DNA of 64,000 bases from CAYFZR01 sp046760505 [NCBI: Candidatus Hydrothermarchaeota archaeon] (lineage in GTDB: Archaea > CAYFZR01), in NCBI GenBank assembly GCA_046760505.1, contig JBHIEG010000006.1, positions 1 through 64,000 on the forward strand, read 5' to 3'. This document shows, piece after piece, positions 42,610 to 50,335 of this stretch. The first letter of the stretch is position 1. The number at the start of each line of letters is the position of its first letter. The position numbers were made by a program, and so were the translations under genes. Under the pieces are notes generated by a model that saw only the letters and a list, made by a program, of their open reading frames with translations, did no database searches and was not told where the DNA came from.

Positions 42610-43758
42610 ATGAAGGCAACCAAATACCTACTGTTTTTGGCTCTACTGACATTACTTCCTTTAGCAGTAGCCTCTCCAGAGGAATATGTTGGCGCTGAGA
42701 AATGTAAGATGTGTCACAAAGATGTCTATGAAGAATGGAAAGAATCTGGCCATCCATACATCATAAGAACAGCGGAAGAAGCCAAAGAAGCAGGACTTCC
42801 TTTACCGCCTGGCTACACATGGGATGATATATCTCATGTTATTGGAGGTTACAAGTGGAAGGCCCGGTATTTAGATAAAAACGGATACTTCATCACAAAA
42901 ACAAAAGCAGGTAAGAATGGATCCAACCAATACAATCTAGAAACCAAAACATGGTCTGATTACCATCCAGGAGAAATCAAAAAATATAACTGCGGAAAGT
43001 GCCACACCACGGGATACTCTCCAGAAGGACATATGCACGGTATGGAAGGAATAGTTGGCACATGGGTTTATCATGGAGTTCAGTGCGAGGTGTGTCATGG
43101 ACCGGGAAGCGAGCACATCGCAAAAGGAGGAGATAAAACCTTAATTATCAAAGATACATCATCGGCCCTCTGTGGAAAATGCCATATCAGAGGAGACAAG
43201 AATACAATTCCAGCAAAAGGAGGATTCATAAGACACCATGAGCAGTACAATGAATTATTAGCGAGTCCCAAAAAGGACTTTGAATGCGTAGCGTGTCATG
43301 ATCCGCATAAGAAATCGGAGCTCTCTATAAAAGTTGGTTGTGCTTCCTGTCATGCAGAGGAAGGCAATGAGTTCAACGGAAGCCTCATGCAAAAAGCAGG
43401 CGTAAAATGCATAGACTGTCACATGGCTGAGGCTGCAAAATCTGCTATCGCTCGCTCAACGTTCCAAGGGGACGTTAAAACTCATCTCTTCAAAATAAAC
43501 ATTGATCCTGACGCAAAGATGTTTACAGAAGACGGAAAGTTTGCGTTAGGATATTTAACCGTGGAATACGCTTGCTTGAAGTGCCATACTGACAAGGACA
43601 AGAGTTGGGCATTAAAATACGCTGAAGGCATTCATGCATTAAAAGAAGTTCCTAAGCCACCTGCTCCGCCTGCAGCCAAGCCGACTTGCGGACCCACGTT
43701 GCTGCTGCTATTGGCTTCGCTAACAGCGTTGCTAATTGGACTAAAAAGAAGGAAATAA
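42610..43758 (+). CDS. Octaheme c-type cytochrome with a CGP-type C-terminal anchor
   Basis: This 382-residue protein has a signal peptide (residues 1-21), eight C-x-x-C-H heme sites (CKMCH, CGKCH, CEVCH, CGKCH, CVACH, CASCH, CIDCH, CLKCH), and the order of a cytochrome c554-like multiheme family. The C-terminus is a proline-rich linker, T-C-G-P, a hydrophobic helix (LLLLLASLTALLIG) and a basic end (KRRK). T-C-G-P plus helix plus basic tail matches the CGP-CTERM sorting signal described from Thermococcales. Electron transfer at the cell surface is the likely role. ATG 42610 follows GGGGGAG by 4 nt. Confidence 0.88.
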   Translation: MKATKYLLFLALLTLLPLAVASPEEYVGAEKCKMCHKDVYEEWKESGHPYIIRTAEEAKEAGLPLPPGYTWDDISHVIGGYKWKARYLDKNGYFITKTKAGKNGSNQYNLETKTWSDYHPGEIKKYNCGKCHTTGYSPEGHMHGMEGIVGTWVYHGVQCEVCHGPGSEHIAKGGDKTLIIKDTSSALCGKCHIRGDKNTIPAKGGFIRHHEQYNELLASPKKDFECVACHDPHKKSELSIKVGCASCHAEEGNEFNGSLMQKAGVKCIDCHMAEAAKSAIARSTFQGDVKTHLFKINIDPDAKMFTEDGKFALGYLTVEYACLKCHTDKDKSWALKYAEGIHALKEVPKPPAPPAAKPTCGPTLLLLLASLTALLIGLKRRK

Positions 43759-43786
43759 GCCTTCTTTTTTTATTTTTTATTTATAG
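43743..43786 (+). terminator. Hairpin and T-run terminator after the cytochrome gene
   Basis: AAAAAGAAGG (43743-43752) and CCTTCTTTTT (43760-43769) are perfect complements around a 7-nt loop that contains the cytochrome stop codon, and long T-runs follow to about 43786. It resembles a Rho-independent terminator and lies between convergent genes, so it may also act for the FTR1 transcript on the other strand. Confidence 0.65.
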
Positions 43787-44621
43787 GTTGCAATCTCCCT
43801 TTTTCGTTGATTTTAAAGACGTATAAACCAACAATAAGCCAGTAAATTAAGTAGGAAAAAGCCTCCAACAGAGAGGGATCCCCGTTGTATCCGAATAGAG
43901 ATTTCATTGTCGAGCCTATTATACCTTTCTCATGCATCGGAGGATAGCTTCCGTCTGGATTTAATGCTGGATTGATGTCCCAAAGGTGCTCAACAAAAAC
44001 TGGCAGTACGTTAGCCTCTTGGAGTTCGTGAACTCCTTGCGCAGTAAGTCCAGAGGCAAAGAATATCAATATTGTGCTTGTATAAATGAAGAACTTCCTG
44101 TAATCAAGTCTATATGTTCCCTTTAATAATAAAACACCCAGTACGATAACAGAAACAAGACCTCCAAAAAAACCTATGAGAGTATCAGCCGGAGAGATCA
44201 TTGCCAAGGTACCCAAAAAGAGAACTGTTTCAACTCCTTCTCTGAAAACAGATAGGAATGCTATGCTTGCTATCCCAAATAAATGCCTAGATGAAATAGC
44301 AAAATCTATCTTCTCCTGCAACTCTCCTTTTATTAAATAAGCCTGCCTTGACATCCAAAATATCATATAAGTTAGTACAGTTGCTGCAAAGAGCATTACT
44401 ACGCCTTCAAAGAGTTTTTCTGCCTTCCCTTCAAAACCACCGTAAAGTCCTTTAAAAATAAAAGCAACCACAATGCTTGCTATTAAAGCAGAGGCAGTTC
44501 CTATGTATAGAAACTTGTTTAAATCTCTCCTTCCTATCTTTGCTAAATAGGCTGCAATTATTCCTATAATGAGCGCTGCTTCCATTCCTTCTCTTAAAGT
44601 AATTATGAAACTCACGAGCAT
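43770..44621 (-). CDS. FTR1-family iron permease
   Basis: This 283-residue membrane protein has about seven TM helices and two R-E-G-x-E motifs, TLREGMEAAL (residues 8-17) and VFREGVETVL (about 126-135), which are the iron-binding signature of FTR1/EfeU. It should import iron. A DtxR-like palindrome lies at its promoter. It is convergent with the octaheme cytochrome gene, which could be functionally connected. The start has no ribosome site and lies close to the predicted transcript start. Confidence 0.88.
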   Translation of the reverse strand: MLVSFIITLREGMEAALIIGIIAAYLAKIGRRDLNKFLYIGTASALIASIVVAFIFKGLYGGFEGKAEKLFEGVVMLFAATVLTYMIFWMSRQAYLIKGELQEKIDFAISSRHLFGIASIAFLSVFREGVETVLFLGTLAMISPADTLIGFFGGLVSVIVLGVLLLKGTYRLDYRKFFIYTSTILIFFASGLTAQGVHELQEANVLPVFVEHLWDINPALNPDGSYPPMHEKGIIGSTMKSLFGYNGDPSLLEAFSYLIYWLIVGLYVFKINEKGRLQPINKK

Positions 44622-44634
44622 AATTTCATATATT

Positions 44635-44659
44635 TTTAGGGTAACCTAAATTATATACG
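44635..44659 (-). promoter_or_regulatory. FTR1 promoter with DtxR/IdeR-like operator
   Basis: On the minus strand a TATA-like GTATATAAT (about 44659-44651) is followed immediately by the 16-bp palindrome TTTAGG-TTAC-CCTAAA (44650-44635), which overlaps the predicted transcript start near 44630. The arms resemble the TTAGG/CCTAA half-sites of iron-dependent DtxR-family repressors. Repression of iron import when iron is plentiful is inferred. Confidence 0.65.
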
Positions 44660-44707
44660 TTTCGATTTTTAAACAGTAAAAATAACTAGAGGAGATTTTT
44701 TGAATCG

Positions 44708-45826
44708 CTAATCAATTTCTATTATTTCATATTCATCAGAGCCAAGATTATGATTCTTAGCGGCTTGTAATTGATAGTCCGAGTGAGTCCAATTGAATAT
44801 GGACCCAAACTTCTCTCCGGATATTCCCTGAGCCATAGAATTCGGTAAACAGGGACTTTCATTTACAAAGTCTATGGAAGCCTTTTCTATCGCAAGTATA
44901 TCTTCAGAGGCTAAAATACCGACGTCAGGCACGATTGGATTATCTGAATAAGGACAGCAATCGCAGTGGGGTGTTATATCGAGTAAAAAATTGAAGAAGA
45001 CGAAGTTTTCTTTTCCTACAAGTTTAAAAACTGCTTTTGCACAGTCTATAATTCTTTCTGATAGATCTTTTCCGGTTATCCATTTTAATACTATCGCATT
45101 TTCCCTACATACTTCAAAGCATCCGTTGCACTTAAGGCACAATGAATCAACTACCTTGTATTCTTGAATGGCATTCCCAGGACATATATCCACGCATTTA
45201 TCGCATCTTGTACATAGATTCTCATCAATTACAGGGAGTTCGTATAGATGGATATCGAACTTAGATGGTTTTGCAATACATCCAACACCTATGTTTTTTA
45301 GTGCTCCTCCAAAGGCTCCTCTGAAATGTCCCTTGAAGTGCGCTAGAGATATTACCTTGTCTACTTCATCAAAGATTTTGGCGACATATACTTTCTTTAG
45401 GTGAAAACCATCCACTTCAACCTCTATGTAATCAAATCCCTTCAATCCATCCGCTATTATTATGGGTGCGCTTAAAGTTTGAGATGTATATCCGTTTTCC
45501 TCAGCAATCTTCATCCTTCCTAGGGCAAAACTTCTGTCATCTGTAAAGCCTAATCCTGTTGTCTCCGTTACAAAAGGTTCACCGCCCTTTTCTTTCACAA
45601 TTTGTGCAATCTTTCTGATATATACGGATCTAAGGGGTTTTGTGGTTCCGTGCACGCCGAAGTGTGTCTTTAAAGCGACAACATCTCCTCTTTCGATAAA
45701 GTCTAATATTCCACTTTTTCTTATTAGCCTCTCTAACTTATTTACCATGCTCAAATGCGGCTGATACCATCTTTCAGGCGTTTCTACGGGAGCACGAGAG
45801 TTTGCAAAGAAGACTTTGGCTCCTAT
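44708..45826 (-). CDS. DUF362 protein with 2[4Fe-4S] ferredoxin domain, possible AUA start
   Basis: This protein of about 372 residues is of the DUF362 family, with VVALKTHFGVHG, HFKGHFRGAFGGALKNIGVGC and a ferredoxin insert (CTRCDKCVDICPGN and CLKCNGCFEVCREN). The usual family start, K-V-F-F-A-x-S-R-A, is encoded upstream of any ATG, GTG or TTG (the first is a TTG at 45754). It begins at an ATA codon (45826-45824) 6 nt after AGGAGGGG and overlaps the TAG of the preceding gene. Starting at 45754 would delete that conserved N-terminus. The function is unknown. Confidence 0.72.
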   Translation of the reverse strand: MGAKVFFANSRAPVETPERWYQPHLSMVNKLERLIRKSGILDFIERGDVVALKTHFGVHGTTKPLRSVYIRKIAQIVKEKGGEPFVTETTGLGFTDDRSFALGRMKIAEENGYTSQTLSAPIIIADGLKGFDYIEVEVDGFHLKKVYVAKIFDEVDKVISLAHFKGHFRGAFGGALKNIGVGCIAKPSKFDIHLYELPVIDENLCTRCDKCVDICPGNAIQEYKVVDSLCLKCNGCFEVCRENAIVLKWITGKDLSERIIDCAKAVFKLVGKENFVFFNFLLDITPHCDCCPYSDNPIVPDVGILASEDILAIEKASIDFVNESPCLPNSMAQGISGEKFGSIFNWTHSDYQLQAAKNHNLGSDEYEIIEID

Positions 45827-46944
45827 CTTTTTCCCCTCCTTACGTGTAGAAATGTGAGTATAAATGCAATCAAGAATATAAATGAAATACTGATCAGCAT
45901 CAGATAAAACTTCTTTTTTTCCCTCTCTCTTTCTTTTTCCTCTTGAATTCTCTTCTCCTCTACTTCAGATATTTTTTCCTCGAGTTTTTTCTGTTCTTCT
46001 TTAAATTTTTGGATTTCTTCTTTGGTTACTTTCTGCAGGTAAAGCAATGCTGATGTTTTTAGTTTCGTAGCATTTTTCTCTATTTTATTTGCAATTGATT
46101 TGGCTTTAAGCGAATAATTTAAGGCTAAGTCGTATTTTTTAGATTCCTTTAATTCCTCTGCCTTCATTATGAGCTCTTCCGTGGTCCAGTAACTTTCGTT
46201 TAATTCTTCAAGTGTTTTATAGTAAGTGCTAGAGTTGGTTAGGTTTCTATGAATGGTTGAAATTACAGATCGAGCCTCTTCAAGGCTGATTCTTGCCTCT
46301 TCTAGGCTATCTTTAGCCTCTTTAATTCTTTTGTTGGAGAGTTCAAGAAACTTGCCATATTCTATGTAGAATTCAAGTTTATCTAAGGGGGTAACCTTTT
46401 CATCATAAAAGTAAAGCGATAGCCTACTGTCCTTTATTTCCACCATATCGGGCTCTGGTTTGACCCTACCAATTTGCATATTTTCAGGGATCGTTACCTT
46501 GTAAGAAACTCTGAGTATGTATAAAGGGGAGAATATACTGTCCCTTATGATATAACCCCTTTCTGTCTTGGCTATAAAATCAGATCTTTTATAGTCGATT
46601 TCTATGGTCTTAAATTTTTTTGGCGGAATTGAGGTAATTCTAACGGAGATGCAATTGCCTGTTTCATCCTTGGTGAACGTAACATTGAGTGGAGAGTATC
46701 TGCCTGTTAAATTGTGCACGTATGCCGATGCATTGTACATGGAACCCATACAGTAGATGAAAGGCGGCGCTAGATGTGTGTAGTTACCGTAAGAATAATT
46801 TCCAGTGTTGATATAATTCCAGAATTGATTCACATTGGCCTCATCAGGTTCTGCTATATCGATTACATAAACGAAGTTATCTACTATCAATTGAGCGGTT
46901 GATACCGATATAGCGAACAACAATGCCAAGAACTTAAACCTCAT
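45823..46944 (-). CDS. Secreted, C-terminally membrane-anchored coiled-coil protein
   Basis: This 373-residue protein has a signal peptide (residues 1-17), a beta-rich extracellular domain with several N-x-S/T sites (to about 200), a long coiled coil (about 205-340, rich in EE/K heptads) and a single C-terminal TM helix (FYLMLISISFIFLIAFILTF) with a basic tail. The family is unknown to me. It is a surface protein held by its C-terminus. It ends in TAG, which overlaps the proposed ATA start of the DUF362 gene. Confidence 0.68.
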   Translation of the reverse strand: MRFKFLALLFAISVSTAQLIVDNFVYVIDIAEPDEANVNQFWNYINTGNYSYGNYTHLAPPFIYCMGSMYNASAYVHNLTGRYSPLNVTFTKDETGNCISVRITSIPPKKFKTIEIDYKRSDFIAKTERGYIIRDSIFSPLYILRVSYKVTIPENMQIGRVKPEPDMVEIKDSRLSLYFYDEKVTPLDKLEFYIEYGKFLELSNKRIKEAKDSLEEARISLEEARSVISTIHRNLTNSSTYYKTLEELNESYWTTEELIMKAEELKESKKYDLALNYSLKAKSIANKIEKNATKLKTSALLYLQKVTKEEIQKFKEEQKKLEEKISEVEEKRIQEEKEREREKKKFYLMLISISFIFLIAFILTFLHVRRGKR

Positions 46945-46996
46945 AAAACCATCTTCTTTTTCTCATACAACATATTTTTTATCCTAGTGCAAAAGA

Positions 46997-47040
46997 TTTT
47001 TATATCCTTTTGCCAATCGCACTCTTCAGAGATTGAGGGG
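46997..47040 (+). promoter_or_regulatory. Thermosome promoter and leader
   Basis: TTTTTATATC (46997-47006) is a TATA element about 45 nt before the thermosome ATG. The transcript would start near 47030 and includes the ribosome site GAGGGGG just before the start codon. Confidence 0.55.
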
Positions 47041-47048
47041 GAATAAAA

Positions 47049-48680
47049 ATGCAAACAACTGAGGGACAACCTATCTTGATATTACCAGAGGGTTCTGAAA
47101 GGTATATGGGAAGAGAAGCTCAAAGGATGAATATTCTTGCAGCCAGAATTATAGCAGAGGCAATAAGAACTACGTTGGGTCCAAAAGGTATGGACAAAAT
47201 GTTGGTAGACTCTACGGGAGACATAACGATAACAAACGATGGAGCCACGATTTTAAAAGAAATAGATGTAGAACATCCAGTTGCGAAGATGATAATCGAA
47301 GTTGCCGAGACCATGGATAATGAAGTCGGGGACGGTACAACAAGCGCGGTGATACTCACTGGGGAGTTACTTAAAAAAACCGAAGAATTGTTAAACCTTG
47401 GCATTCATCCCGCAACCATTGCAAAGGGATTCAGAATGGCATCTGAAAAAGCAAGTGAAATACTCGATGAAGTATCAAAAACTATATCGATAGAAGACGT
47501 TGATGTACTCAGAAACATCGTCATGACATCAATGAGTGGCAGATTGGCAGATGAAATAAAGGAAGACCTTTCAAAAATAATTATTGATGCTATAAAGACG
47601 ATTTCAGAAGAAAAAGATGGGAAATACAAGGTAGATTTGGATAATATCAAGATTCAAAAATTTGAGAGCAGTAGTATATCTGAAACCAAACTCGTAGATG
47701 GTATCGTACTTGATAAAAAGAAAGCCCATCCCATGATGCCGAAATTGGTTAGGGATGCTAAAATTGCCCTTATAAGGTCTAGAATGAAGGTTAGAGAAAC
47801 CGAAATGAAGGCCAAGTTTAGAATAACTGATCCAAAAGAGCTTAAAAGATTCTCGGATGAAGAACGCAACATTTTGATGAGCATGTTAAGTAAGATAAAG
47901 GAATCTGGAGCAAACGTCGTCTTATGCAAAAGAGACATAGATGAAAACTTCCAAGACCTTCTCGCGAGAGAGGGCATTTTTGCTGTAGAGAGAGTTCCAA
48001 CTTCAGATATAAAGAGACTTATCCTTGCTACGGGTGCAGAACTTGTTACAAATTTGGAAGATTTATCTAAAGATAATTTAGGACATGCAGACCTAGTTAG
48101 AGAAGAAAAAATTGGAGAAAAAGAAATTGTATTCATAGAAGGGTGCAGAAATCCAAAGGCGCTAACAATACTGGTAAGGGGCAGCACGGGACATATCGTA
48201 GACGAAATAGAGAGAGATGTGAGCAATGGACTGCACGGAGTAAAGGTTTCCATCGAAGACGGAGGCGTTGTTCCAGGTGGGGGCTCTATAGAAGTTGCAA
48301 TCTCAAGTCAACTCAGAAATTTTGCCAAGAAGATAGGAGGTAGGGAGCAGTTAGCCATCAATTCATTCGCCGAGGCACTTGAAATTATACCCAAAACCTT
48401 AGCCGAGAACGCGGGACTGGATTCTGTGGATGTACTTCTAAGGTTGAAAGCAACCCAGGAGAAGGGGAAAATTAACTACGGGATCGACGTGTTCACAGGC
48501 GAAATAAAGGACATGTTCGATGAAAATGTACTAGAGCCAAAAAGGGTTAAGTTGCAGGCAATTAAAACCGCAACCGATACCTCAATCATGATATTGAGGA
48601 TAGATGACGTAATAGCCATAGCCCCCATAGAGATAGAAGATACAGGATATCCTGGGCCTATGCCTGAAATGGAGTTGTAG
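47049..48680 (+). CDS. Thermosome subunit (group II chaperonin)
   Basis: This 543-residue chaperonin has the ATP-binding motifs [24 protein letters not shown] and [15 protein letters not shown], plus [13 protein letters not shown] near 410. The C-terminus is the short methionine- and glycine-containing tail ([11 protein letters not shown]). It folds proteins in a double-ring ATPase. The gene ends in TAG, and that stop lies inside the ribosome site of the following RpoK gene. Confidence 0.95.
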   Translation: MQTTEGQPILILPEGSERYMGREAQRMNILAARIIAEAIRTTLGPKGMDKMLVDSTGDITITNDGATILKEIDVEHPVAKMIIEVAETMDNEVGDGTTSAVILTGELLKKTEELLNLGIHPATIAKGFRMASEKASEILDEVSKTISIEDVDVLRNIVMTSMSGRLADEIKEDLSKIIIDAIKTISEEKDGKYKVDLDNIKIQKFESSSISETKLVDGIVLDKKKAHPMMPKLVRDAKIALIRSRMKVRETEMKAKFRITDPKELKRFSDEERNILMSMLSKIKESGANVVLCKRDIDENFQDLLAREGIFAVERVPTSDIKRLILATGAELVTNLEDLSKDNLGHADLVREEKIGEKEIVFIEGCRNPKALTILVRGSTGHIVDEIERDVSNGLHGVKVSIEDGGVVPGGGSIEVAISSQLRNFAKKIGGREQLAINSFAEALEIIPKTLAENAGLDSVDVLLRLKATQEKGKINYGIDVFTGEIKDMFDENVLEPKRVKLQAIKTATDTSIMILRIDDVIAIAPIEIEDTGYPGPMPEMEL

Positions 48681-48691
48681 GGGGAAGTTAC

Positions 48692-48922
48692 ACGTTCCCT
48701 GCAAATAGATTAACTCGTTTTGAACGTGCGAGAATAATCGGAGCCAGAGCATTACAAATTTCAATGGGAGCACCGGTACTGATCGATATACCAGAAAATC
48801 TAGTAGATCCACTTGAAATAGCAAAGCTTGAGTTCAAAAAGGGCGCCGTACCTCTAACCGTTAGGAGAAAGTTACCAGGAGGAGAGTACGTATTAGTAAA
48901 GATGACAGATCTGGCATTGTAA
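48692..48922 (+). CDS. rpoK: RNA polymerase subunit K (RpoK), apparent ACG start
   Basis: The frame encodes the conserved RpoK/omega core: [30 protein letters not shown], then [20 protein letters not shown]. No ATG, GTG or TTG occurs between the upstream in-frame stop (TGA 48665-48667) and the conserved region. The best start is ACG 48692, 7 nt after AGGGGG, giving 76 residues. Translation may be coupled to the thermosome, whose TAG is part of that ribosome site. A sequencing error could also explain it, but the same arrangement recurs in TFB. Confidence 0.75.
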   Translation, partial: TFPANRLTRFERARIIGARALQISMGAPVLIDIPENLVDPLEIAKLEFKKGAVPLTVRRKLPGGEYVLVKMTDLAL

Positions 48923-48930
48923 AAAAAGAC

Positions 48931-49185
48931 TTGAGTAAGGAAGAATCAAAACCATACATCGTAGAAACTTTTTCTTTGGAGGAAAGCGGTATATGCGACG
49001 AGTGCGGTCATAAGGGAGTGGTCCTTTTTTGTACTCCTTGTGACAGATATTTATGTGAGGTCTGCTACCACAACCATTCTGTGAGCGATGAAGAAATGCA
49101 CTGGAAATGGAAGAACAATACTATATGCTGGTCATCTAATGATGAACCTATTGAAAAGTTAAAAGAGGAAGAGAAAGAGGAATAA
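48931..49185 (+). CDS. Small B-box-like zinc-binding protein
   Basis: This 84-residue protein has CDECGHKG, CTPCDRYLCEVCYHNH and further histidines, which resembles a B-box zinc finger (C-x2-C...C-x2-C-x4-C-x2-C-x-x-H). A charged tail follows. It starts with TTG, 9 nt after the RpoK stop, with no ribosome site, so re-initiation is likely. A protein- or nucleic-acid-binding role is possible but undefined. It is convergent with TFB (1 bp gap). Confidence 0.6.
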   Translation: MSKEESKPYIVETFSLEESGICDECGHKGVVLFCTPCDRYLCEVCYHNHSVSDEEMHWKWKNNTICWSSNDEPIEKLKEEEKEE

Positions 49186-49186
49186 C

Positions 49187-50089
49187 TTAGACCGCCACTT
49201 CTAAATCCAATTTTTCAACGAGTTCCTTGTATCTGTTTCTTACAGTTACCTCTGATGTTCCAGCTACACCAGCAACTTCTTTCTGAGCTCTTCTCTCGCC
49301 TTGTAGAACGCTGGCAATGTATATTGCGGCTGCTGCAATTCCAGTTGGGTCTCTACCCGCAATCATTTCTTTTTCTATTGCCAGTTTTATTATGTCAATT
49401 GCCTTTGATTGAACTTCTCCAGAAAGACCTAATTCGCTGGAAAATCTGGCTACATATTCAATAGGACTTGTTGGCATGAGTTTTAATCCCAATTTCCTAC
49501 CCAGTAGCCTATAGATCTTACCGAGTCTCTTCTTATCTATTCTGGCTGCCTCAGCAATTTCACCCATGCTTCTCGGTACCTTATGCTGTCTGCATGCAGC
49601 GCAGAGAGCTGCTGCTACCACACTCTCTATGGATCTTCCTCTAATTAAATCACTTTTTACCGCTTTTCTGTAGGTTAGAGCAGCGGTTTCCTTTACATGT
49701 CTTGGAAGATTCAATTGCGATGAGATGGATTCCAGTTCTGAGAGGGCGAAAGCAAGATTTCTCTCCGTTGCATCGGATAATCTAACCCTCTGCTGCCACT
49801 TCCTCAACCTGTATAGTTTGGCTCTCTGACCTGGCGCGAGCTCGTTACCTCTTCCATCCTTTGTACTGAGGTCTATTGTAGTAGAGAGGCCTTTATCGTG
49901 CATCACATAGGTCATGGGGGCTCCTACTCTACTCTTAACAACCCATTGATGATGGTCGTGAGCCCTCCATTCTGGACCCGTATCAATCATATCGTGTTCA
50001 AGAACAAGCCCGCAGGATTTACAGATTAGTTCCCCTCTTTTCTCGTCCTTCGCTACCTTAGGACTCCCACACTCCGGGCATTTTTCCGT
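49187..50089 (-). CDS. tfb: Transcription initiation factor TFB, apparent ACG start
   Basis: With an ACG start at 50089 this is a 300-residue TFB of normal length. It has an N-terminal zinc ribbon ([10 protein letters not shown]...[10 protein letters not shown]), the B-finger (WRAHDHHQ...SRVGAPMT) and two cyclin repeats ([20 protein letters not shown] and [20 protein letters not shown]). The first ATG in frame (49990) would remove the whole zinc ribbon. GGAGGTG lies 6 nt before ACG. An ATG five codons upstream of ACG is followed by an in-frame TAG after GAG GTG. Confidence 0.85.
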   Translation of the reverse strand, partial: TEKCPECGSPKVAKDEKRGELICKSCGLVLEHDMIDTGPEWRAHDHHQWVVKSRVGAPMTYVMHDKGLSTTIDLSTKDGRGNELAPGQRAKLYRLRKWQQRVRLSDATERNLAFALSELESISSQLNLPRHVKETAALTYRKAVKSDLIRGRSIESVVAAALCAACRQHKVPRSMGEIAEAARIDKKRLGKIYRLLGRKLGLKLMPTSPIEYVARFSSELGLSGEVQSKAIDIIKLAIEKEMIAGRDPTGIAAAAIYIASVLQGERRAQKEVAGVAGTSEVTVRNRYKELVEKLDLEVAV

Positions 50090-50104
50090 TTTCTACACCT
50101 CCAT

Positions 50105-50335
50105 CTTATTATTAATGTGTTTGTACTTCTTTATAAAACTTATGTTTCTCCTATACCCCAACGTGATTGTAATATATAAGTCTTTCGGTATAGATATAGA
50201 TAGATAACCTGCAGAGAATTTTTGTATAACAAATTTTGCATGATGAATGAAATATAGGGGAATAAAAAACAAATGAAACAAGATTGATTTGATAATTTTA
50301 TATAACTTTTATATAACTTTATATGGATGATCTGA
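50105..50335. promoter_or_regulatory. Divergent promoters of TFB and PolB, tandem TATA repeat
   Basis: On the plus strand the 11-bp unit TTTTATATAAC occurs twice in tandem (50296-50306 and 50307-50317), followed by a partial copy (TTTATAT, 50318-50324) just before the PolB start at 50336. On the minus strand a TATA-like TTTATAAA (about 50128-50136) serves TFB with a leader of about 20 nt. The centre of the interval holds A/T-rich DNA without a gene. Confidence 0.6.

Noticed and set aside
47654-48253. A 199-codon minus-strand frame opposite the thermosome gene
   Set aside because: It is antisense to the conserved apical domain of the chaperonin and has a serine/leucine-rich shadow composition.
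50087-50104. Reading the in-frame TAG before TFB as a sense codon (for example pyrrolysine)
   Set aside because: Several genes in the window end with TAG at the normal family length (TFS, thermosome, the MinD-like gene, the first methyltransferase), so TAG is an ordinary stop here. The ACG with a well-spaced ribosome site explains TFB better.
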